From: Parcubacteria group bacterium GW2011_GWA2_48_9
Lineage (GTDB): Bacteria > Patescibacteriota > Patescibacteriia > UBA10025
DNA: 37,372 nt
Direction of reading: 5' to 3'
Assembly: GCA_001003705.1 (NCBI GenBank)
Contig: LCPQ01000018.1
Span: forward strand, 1 to 37,372
A program made the translations under genes and the position numbers. The notes below the pieces were generated by a model. That model was not told the origin of the DNA. It searched no databases and saw only the letters and a list, made by a program, of their open reading frames with translations. Of the stretch, positions 32,167 to 37,372 are shown piece by piece. How positions within the stretch are numbered: position 1 is the first letter of the stretch; each line of letters opens with the position of its first letter.

Positions 32167-33474
32167 TTGATCACCGCGTTACGGGCAACCCTGAAAGGGG
32201 GATGGACCTTGACGCGTGGCTTTGGCGCATTTCTGGGTCTAGGGCTTATTGGCCCTATAAGATACATAAGCAGACTGCTTTTCAGGTTTGTACTGGTACA
32301 TCTCTATCGTTGGTACCTCGTTGTGAAAAATAGGCTCTCCGACTTCTTTTCACCTGCGAGAAATAAATTCGTCTTTGTACTTACGAAAAAGGGTGTCGCG
32401 CACGTCATCATTATACTCATTACGGTGACTGTCATTATTGCAAACACGCGCATTTCTGCATTGCGAGCGGAAACGCTCGGACAGAACATGATTATTTCTG
32501 ATCTTGTGCCCGCAGACCTTGATGAGGAAGTTATTGAGACCATCGACCAACCGGCGCAGAAACCCATTTCCTACTTGGACGAATTTAGCAGTGTCAGTCC
32601 AAAAAGCACCGCCACGGCAATAGTGGATGACGCCGCCCAAGTCGCCATCACCGAAACCAGTGGTGCCGTGGTCAAACCGACACTCACAACAACGACAAGC
32701 CCAAATCTCGTAACAAGGAGAGTCCAATACTATATTGTCGAGGGAGGCGATACTGTCAGCACTATTGCGGAGAAATTCGATATCTCGACCAATACACTTC
32801 TCTGGGAAAATCGTCTCGGAGAACGTGATTTCATTAAGCCAGGACAGCAGTTGACTATTTTACCGTCAGACGGCGTATCACACCAGGTGGGGAAGGGCGA
32901 TACAATATCAAGCGTTGCAAAAAAATATGGCGTCAGCGAAGACTCCATCCTGGAATACAACCAGCTTGTTGATGCGTCAGCGATAGATGTGAGCCAAATT
33001 TTACTCATTCCGGGAGGAAAGCCTCCTGCGCCACCACCAACGCCGGTGCCAACACGTTTAGCGGGAACGCAATTTGCGAGCGGCCCTATTCCTGCCGGCG
33101 CTCCAGCAGTTTCTGGTGCAAACCTCCTCTGGCCGACATCAGGACACAAGATAAATCAGTACTTTCGGTACCGTCATACTGGCGTCGACATCGAGGGTGA
33201 TTATTCGTCACCGATATGGGCTGCCCAAAACGGCACAGTGGAATACGTAAGTTATCAGACCTATGGGTACGGGTACCATATCATTATTAATCACGGTGGC
33301 GGACTTAAAACTCTGTATGGTCATGCGAGTAAAATTTTTGTCACACCTGGCCAGCAGGTAAGCAAAGGTCAGACCATCGCCATGGTGGGTACTACTGGCA
33401 GGTCAACGGGAACCCACCTTCATTTCGAAGTCATTGTCAGTGGCAGCAAAACCAACCCTTTAAGCTACTACTAA
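32167..33474 (+). CDS. LysM-domain M23 family peptidase (membrane-anchored)
   Basis: A 435-residue envelope protein likely cutting peptidoglycan cross-links. Hydrophobic segments at about 20-50 and a clear span at 77-93 anchor it. Two LysM peptidoglycan-binding domains follow (about 187-232, GGDTVSTIAEKFDIS; and 238-283, KGDTISSVAKKYGVS), then a Pro-rich linker and a C-terminal M23 lysostaphin-type domain (325-435). Its metal ligands are HTGVD (His337, Asp341) and HLHFE (His417 and 419), with YGHAS (His386) in the site. The first in-frame start is a TTG at 32167 without a ribosome site. A second TTG at 32209 follows AAAGGGGG by seven bases and may be the real start. It has its own promoter and converges on the signalling operon. 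Confidence 0.92.
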   Translation: MITALRATLKGGWTLTRGFGAFLGLGLIGPIRYISRLLFRFVLVHLYRWYLVVKNRLSDFFSPARNKFVFVLTKKGVAHVIIILITVTVIIANTRISALRAETLGQNMIISDLVPADLDEEVIETIDQPAQKPISYLDEFSSVSPKSTATAIVDDAAQVAITETSGAVVKPTLTTTTSPNLVTRRVQYYIVEGGDTVSTIAEKFDISTNTLLWENRLGERDFIKPGQQLTILPSDGVSHQVGKGDTISSVAKKYGVSEDSILEYNQLVDASAIDVSQILLIPGGKPPAPPPTPVPTRLAGTQFASGPIPAGAPAVSGANLLWPTSGHKINQYFRYRHTGVDIEGDYSSPIWAAQNGTVEYVSYQTYGYGYHIIINHGGGLKTLYGHASKIFVTPGQQVSKGQTIAMVGTTGRSTGTHLHFEVIVSGSKTNPLSYY

Positions 33475-33500
33475 AGGGTATAGCGTTCCGGGCACGACTC

Positions 33501-34277
33501 TTAGTGCTTCAGTAGCGCGCGGATTTTATCGACAATTTCGTCAATCGTGAAATTTGATTTTATCAGGTAGTCGCTCGCGCCGAGCGCCTTGCCTTTTTCA
33601 ACGTCCGCCTCTTGGCCAAGGTTCGACAGCAACACAATTGGGATCCTGCTTAATTTTCCAGAACTTTTGATACGCTTCAAAATCTCAAATCCGTCGATAC
33701 CGGGCAGTATGATATCAAGCAAGATGAGATCTGGCATTCCCTGCTCTATCCGTTCGAGACCCTCGGGCCCGTCGATAGCTGCTGAAACTTCGAATTGTTC
33801 CCGTTCAAGCTTCGTTTTCAGTAAATCCCGAAGAAATTGATCATCTTCGATCACTAAGACTTTTACGCCTTTCCCTCGATCATGTCCGACATCGGGTGCC
33901 GCAACCTGCGTTGCCGATAGATATTTTCTCACTTTTGCACTCACCTCATCAGGGGTAAACTCGGCCTTCACAATGAAATCGCACGCACCGAGTTTTTTTG
34001 CGCGGTCGATCTCTACCGGCTGCCCGGAATTTGAAATGATGATGATTGGCAACGTGATGCCATCACGTTTCAATTCCTCGAGTACCTCATACCCGTTTAA
34101 CCGCGGCATCAAGATGTCGAGAAGTATCAGATCCGGCTTGCGAGTCCGCGCTTGACGCAATCCTTCCTCACCATTAATGGCAGTCAGTACTTCGAAGCCT
34201 TCTTTCACGAGCTTCTTAGTGAGCACGTCCAAAAGTACTTCTTCGTCTTCTATGATAAGTATTGTTTTCTTTTCCAT
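33501..34277 (-). CDS. Tandem two-receiver response regulator (REC-REC)
   Basis: From the ATG at 34275-34277 it encodes 258 residues made of two CheY-like receiver domains and no output domain. The first (4-121) has acidic DEE, phospho-acceptor Asp54 in LLDILMP and Lys104 in VKAEF. The second (138-257) has EDD, Asp188 in LLDIILP and Lys240 in IKSNF. Both look able to accept phosphate. The frame extends upstream to 34406, over the end of the next gene, but the chosen start yields the usual N-terminus (MEKKTILIIEDEE). It lies four bases after the multi-TM gene and downstream of a histidine kinase in one operon. With no output domain it may relay phosphate or act by binding partners. Confidence 0.92.
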   Translation of the reverse strand: MEKKTILIIEDEEVLLDVLTKKLVKEGFEVLTAINGEEGLRQARTRKPDLILLDILMPRLNGYEVLEELKRDGITLPIIIISNSGQPVEIDRAKKLGACDFIVKAEFTPDEVSAKVRKYLSATQVAAPDVGHDRGKGVKVLVIEDDQFLRDLLKTKLEREQFEVSAAIDGPEGLERIEQGMPDLILLDIILPGIDGFEILKRIKSSGKLSRIPIVLLSNLGQEADVEKGKALGASDYLIKSNFTIDEIVDKIRALLKH

Positions 34278-34281
34278 AAGA

Positions 34282-34974
34282 CTATAGTGACATTGTTGAA
34301 CCTCTTTTGTAGTATACCCCGATAAACGTGGAGAGGAAAGCCGATAACGAGAAAAGGTCCGAGATGAAAAAAAGAGTGCTAGTCCCAGAGTTGTAATATA
34401 TAGCAAGCGCTACCAATAAGAGAGCGATGCCAAGAGCGATGAGAATAGAGCGCGTACGTATCACGGTATTGCGCGTTTTAATGCCTTGGTAGAAAAAGAA
34501 GAGACTGGAAGGAACGAGAACTATCAGAAAAATGACCGTCGTAAGGGTACCGAACATCGGATCGATATTCCAGTCCGTAATTCCGGTAGTTGTATTATAA
34601 TACGGCTCCTGAAAATTCATGACCCCCACTATCATGGCCCCTACGGCGAGAATGAGAAAAAGCCAAAATGCTGGAAGTTCCCAATTCGCACGGAAAAAAA
34701 ACGTAGTAACACGAACGAGATACCCAGCGGCGAGAAAAAGAAATACGTGAGCGACCAGAAAACCTACACCTATTGCCTGCTGATCAAGCGGCATGAAAAA
34801 CCGAGGCAGAGAAAATGCAAGATAGGCAAAGATGAGAAAGACATACAATTGGGCAAAAAGATGTAGCACCCGATGTGACGGATTCTGTCGGAGTGAACGA
34901 TGCAGTTTCCAAGCCAGGAAAGCGCACAGGACACCGTTTATTAGATCAATTGTCGGGGTAATAGGAAACACCAT
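34282..34974 (-). CDS. Polytopic membrane protein, probable signalling partner
   Basis: From the ATG at 34972-34974 this encodes 231 residues with about seven hydrophobic spans, beginning TIDLINGVLCAFLAWKLHRSL and ending FLSTFIGVYYKRGS. The frame is open upstream to 35115, over the end of the kinase, but that extension is polar and looks like out-of-frame kinase sequence. The layout resembles the seven-TM sensor modules placed before histidine kinases in other bacteria, here as a separate protein. It sits seven bases after the kinase stop and four bases before the REC-REC gene. A sensory or kinase-partner role is inferred from position only. Confidence 0.78.
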   Translation of the reverse strand: MVFPITPTIDLINGVLCAFLAWKLHRSLRQNPSHRVLHLFAQLYVFLIFAYLAFSLPRFFMPLDQQAIGVGFLVAHVFLFLAAGYLVRVTTFFFRANWELPAFWLFLILAVGAMIVGVMNFQEPYYNTTTGITDWNIDPMFGTLTTVIFLIVLVPSSLFFFYQGIKTRNTVIRTRSILIALGIALLLVALAIYYNSGTSTLFFISDLFSLSAFLSTFIGVYYKRGSTMSL

Positions 34975-34981
34975 ACGGGTA

Positions 34982-36409
34982 TTACATGCTTTTGATAAAC
35001 CGTTCAAACGATCCGTCATTCTCCGCACCGCGACCTTCGACAGGAAGTGTAAAAGAGAATGTGGAACCAACCCCTTCACGACTTTCGAAATGAACTTCGC
35101 CCTTATGACCTTCAACGATGCTCTTGACGATAAAGAGCCCGAGTCCCGAACCCTCTGTTTGCATACGGATCACGTTATCAGCGCGAAAAAACTTCGAAAA
35201 AATCCGGTCTTGTTGACGCTCTGGAATCCCGGCTCCAGTATCTTTAACGGAAAATCGTATCTTATCTTCATCCTGTGAAACATCTACAGTAACATCGCCG
35301 CCCTTCGGCGTATACTTAATAGCATTGTCGATGAGATTTTGGATAACTAAATGCATCTTCTGCTCATCGATACTTGCTTTCGGCAAAGGATTCTCAGGCG
35401 GTTTGAAATGAAAATGAACACCGCGAGCTTTAATATTCGCGTGCATCTCATCGATGACCCTTTGTGCAATTTCCACTAGGTCGTGGCGCGAAAACATATA
35501 TTGGAATCGTCCTTCATCGATCCGCGATACGTCTAAGAGATCGTTAATAAGCGCGATCATTCGCTCATTCGACTGATACCCTTTTGACAATAAATCCCGC
35601 TGCTCAGCGGTGAGCGGACCCATATCGCCATCGAGCATCATCTTTATCACCCATTTGATAGCGGATAGCGGCGTCCGCATCTGATGTGATGCGACTGAGA
35701 TAAACTCAGTTTTCATCTGGTCGATTTCTTTCAATCGGCGGTTCGCGTAGGAAAAGGCGCGATTCGTGTGTATTAATTCCTCATTGAGTTCGAAAAGTCG
35801 ACGCTCCACTAAAGAAAGTGAGCGTACCACATAGCCTGATCGGTAGGTGCTAATCCCCATGAGTGCGACCAAATTCAGTGCAAGTACAAAGACATATGTC
35901 GTATGCTGGTGTACGTTAATGCCGGCAAAATACGGCTGTGCAATATGAGAAATAAAGCCCTGATACTCACCGATAAGAAGAAGAATAAAGATACCTCCAC
36001 CAAACAGAAAGTTCAGCGGTCCCGCAATCCTCGAAAAATGCACATTTGATCCCACAATTTGCAAAAAGTAAAGTGGGAGAAAAATACTTTCAACGCCGCC
36101 CGTATAATGTACGACATACGTAATAACCACCATATCGAGCATGATGCCCAGATACGGCCATACGCGCGGATAGCGGCTGCCGGAATATATAAAGCTACTT
36201 GCAATATTGAACGCCAATCCGAGTGAGACGGCGACGAGGATCCCACCCAGGTCATATGAGAACCCGAGTGTGTGGCCCAAGAGCGTCATCACGAAAAGCA
36301 CGAGAATAACTAAATAGCGAACATTCACCGACCAATTTAGCCGGCCAAGTTTTTCCTTCGTGGCGAGTTTTTCCACATCACTTAACTGAACTTTTCCCGG
36401 AACTGCCAT
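34982..36409 (-). CDS. Membrane sensor histidine kinase
   Basis: A 475-residue kinase. About six hydrophobic spans (30-190) form the N-terminal sensor. A helical linker (200-232) leads to the H-box FISVASHQMRTPLSAIKW with phospho-accepting His242. The ATP-binding domain has N-box NLIDNAIKYTPKGG, G1 DTGAGIP, F-box FSKFFRAD and G2 GSGLGLFIVKSIV, so all catalytic boxes are intact. It heads an operon with a multi-TM protein and the REC-REC regulator, its likely phosphate acceptor. The ATG at 36407-36409 has no ribosome site; a promoter stands at 36456-36484. The input signal is unknown. Confidence 0.93.
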   Translation of the reverse strand: MAVPGKVQLSDVEKLATKEKLGRLNWSVNVRYLVILVLFVMTLLGHTLGFSYDLGGILVAVSLGLAFNIASSFIYSGSRYPRVWPYLGIMLDMVVITYVVHYTGGVESIFLPLYFLQIVGSNVHFSRIAGPLNFLFGGGIFILLLIGEYQGFISHIAQPYFAGINVHQHTTYVFVLALNLVALMGISTYRSGYVVRSLSLVERRLFELNEELIHTNRAFSYANRRLKEIDQMKTEFISVASHQMRTPLSAIKWVIKMMLDGDMGPLTAEQRDLLSKGYQSNERMIALINDLLDVSRIDEGRFQYMFSRHDLVEIAQRVIDEMHANIKARGVHFHFKPPENPLPKASIDEQKMHLVIQNLIDNAIKYTPKGGDVTVDVSQDEDKIRFSVKDTGAGIPERQQDRIFSKFFRADNVIRMQTEGSGLGLFIVKSIVEGHKGEVHFESREGVGSTFSFTLPVEGRGAENDGSFERFIKSM

Positions 36410-36455
36410 GGCTGTTTGTTGTTTGTCTTTATAATCCAGAAGTGCGTACTATATT

Positions 36456-36484
36456 ACTGTAGCATTTTTTCACGAAAAAATCAA
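36456..36484 (-). promoter_or_regulatory. Candidate promoter of the signalling operon
   Basis: On the minus strand TTGATT (36479-36484) and TACAGT (36456-36461) are 17 bases apart, in an AT-rich gap between the ComM-type gene and the kinase. Overlapping TAATAT and TATAGT words could serve as alternative -10 boxes. Confidence 0.45.
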
Positions 36485-36490
36485 GTCAGC

Positions 36491-37372
36491 TCATTCGATC
36501 TTGGTACGGTATTGCAGCGCTTCAGCCACATGATCACATAAAATAGTTTTTGACTTTCCAAGATCCGCAATAGTTCGCGCAACCTTTAAAACACGAAAGT
36601 ATGAGCGGGCGGACAGCCGAAATGCCGAGGCAGCTTGGCGTAAAAATGTTTGCACGTTCTGGTCCACTGCACACCACCTTTTCATCTCTGCCATTGTCAT
36701 TTCGGCGTTAAAGAAGCGGATTGGGTTCCTGCCAAACCGTTTCCGCTGACAGATATGCGCATACTCGACGCGCGCACGCACTATCGAGGATGTCTCAGTC
36801 TGATATTCCTCGGTCAATTTATCCAGTGCAACCCGTGGTACTTCAATATGGAGATCTATGCGGTCTAAAAGCGGGCCTGATATTTTTTTTCGATACTTGA
36901 GAACTTGCGATGGGGTACAGATACATACATCATCCTCCTGGCCATATAAGCCACACGGACACGGGTTCATTGCCGCAACAAGCATGAAGCGGGCGGGATA
37001 TTGAACTGACCCGGCAGCGCGCGAAACAGACACGACGCCGTCTTCCATGGGTTGGCGAAGATTTTCTAATACGCCGCGCGGAAACTCGGGAAACTCATCT
37101 AGAAAAAGTACGCCACGGTGTGCCAGTGATACTTCCCCGGGTTTCGGGACGGCGCCACCGCCAACGAGAGCCACCCCTGATGCAGTATGATGAGGCGATC
37201 GGAACGGACGCTGCTCTATCAGTGTCTGCGTATTGCTTATCAATCCTGCAACACTATATATTCGTATCACTTCCAGTGACTCCTGTATGGAAAGTCTGGG
37301 TTGGATTGAGACAAGTGCGCGGGCAAGGAGCGTCTTACCCGCACCTGGGGGTCCAGTGAGCAGGATGTTGTG
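36491..37372 (-). CDS. comM: ComM/YifB-type AAA+ Mg-chelatase-like protein (C-terminal part, cut by window edge)
   Basis: The frame is open from the right edge of the window to the stop at 36491, giving 293 residues; the N-terminus is outside. Visible parts are Walker A GPPGAGKTLLARAL, the family segment RPFRSPHHTASGVALVGGG, Walker B GVLFLDEFPEF, AAMNPCPCGLYG with a CxC...C cluster, the arginine-finger region GPLLDRIDLHIEV, and the C-terminal lid LSARSYFRVLKVARTIADL. ComM is a hexameric helicase that helps integrate DNA during natural transformation by branch migration. In CPR bacteria it often occurs with type IV pilus and competence genes, but none are visible here. Confidence 0.93.
   Translation of the reverse strand, partial: HNILLTGPPGAGKTLLARALVSIQPRLSIQESLEVIRIYSVAGLISNTQTLIEQRPFRSPHHTASGVALVGGGAVPKPGEVSLAHRGVLFLDEFPEFPRGVLENLRQPMEDGVVSVSRAAGSVQYPARFMLVAAMNPCPCGLYGQEDDVCICTPSQVLKYRKKISGPLLDRIDLHIEVPRVALDKLTEEYQTETSSIVRARVEYAHICQRKRFGRNPIRFFNAEMTMAEMKRWCAVDQNVQTFLRQAASAFRLSARSYFRVLKVARTIADLGKSKTILCDHVAEALQYRTKIE

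Noticed and set aside
34278-34406. 43-residue N-terminal extension of the REC-REC regulator
   Set aside because: It overlaps the end of the multi-TM gene and is unlike receiver-domain sequence; the ATG at 34277 gives a normal N-terminus.
1-37372. tRNA, rRNA, CRISPR array or transposase gene
   Set aside because: I looked through all intergenic gaps and saw no cloverleaf-like sequence, no regularly spaced direct repeats and no transposase motifs.

Overview
The window looks like chromosomal DNA of an uncultivated bacterium of the Candidate Phyla Radiation (Patescibacteria, probably Parcubacteria-like). This is inferred from gene content: packed operons with 1-15 base gaps, ATP-grasp-less phosphohistidine swivel proteins, a VirB6/TrbL-like membrane protein beside a giant cysteine-rich surface protein, and a two-receiver response regulator. 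The code is standard: TGA and TAG both end genes. Most starts lack a clear Shine-Dalgarno sequence. No tRNA, rRNA or CRISPR array was recognised.

Layout. (1) 1-7049, minus: a class I aminotransferase followed by four tandem paralogues with an N-terminal, probably helical domain and (in the three complete ones) a C-terminal phosphohistidine swivel domain. The fourth runs off the left edge; it was recovered by hand translation. (2) 7050-7394: non-coding, with palindromes and a MITE-like inverted repeat. (3) 7395-21702, minus: six genes behind a strong promoter at 21674-21702. They encode a thrombospondin-3-repeat membrane protein, a 2923-residue cysteine-rich secreted giant, a VirB6/TrbL-like membrane protein, a charged helical protein and two unknowns, the last with an internal duplication. 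I infer a cell-surface or secretion apparatus. (4) 21820-29311, minus: leuS, an unknown gene, MFS transporter, tsaC, second MFS transporter, rsmA/ksgA. Two housekeeping genes are broken as read: rsmA has an in-frame TAG at a conserved Gln codon, and leuS has lost its KMSKS segment with a frameshift. leuS also carries an entire RBBP9-like serine hydrolase inside its editing domain.

(5) 29377-31919: three small exported or lipoprotein genes as separate units with intrinsic terminators; two have textbook AGGAG ribosome sites unlike the rest of the window, suggesting acquired DNA. (6) 32069-33474, plus: a LysM-M23 cell-wall peptidase with its own promoter. (7) 33501-36484, minus: a signalling operon of histidine kinase, multi-TM protein and REC-REC regulator. 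(8) 36491-37372: the C-terminal part of a ComM/YifB-type AAA+ protein, cut by the right edge.

A family of imperfect inverted repeats built on CGAATT/AATTCG words sits in gene borders at about 11.9, 21.8 and 26.2 kb, with partial copies near 7.3 and 32.0 kb. The best candidates for undescribed biology are the aminotransferase plus four-swivel array, the giant-protein/VirB6-like cluster, and the hydrolase embedded in LeuRS.
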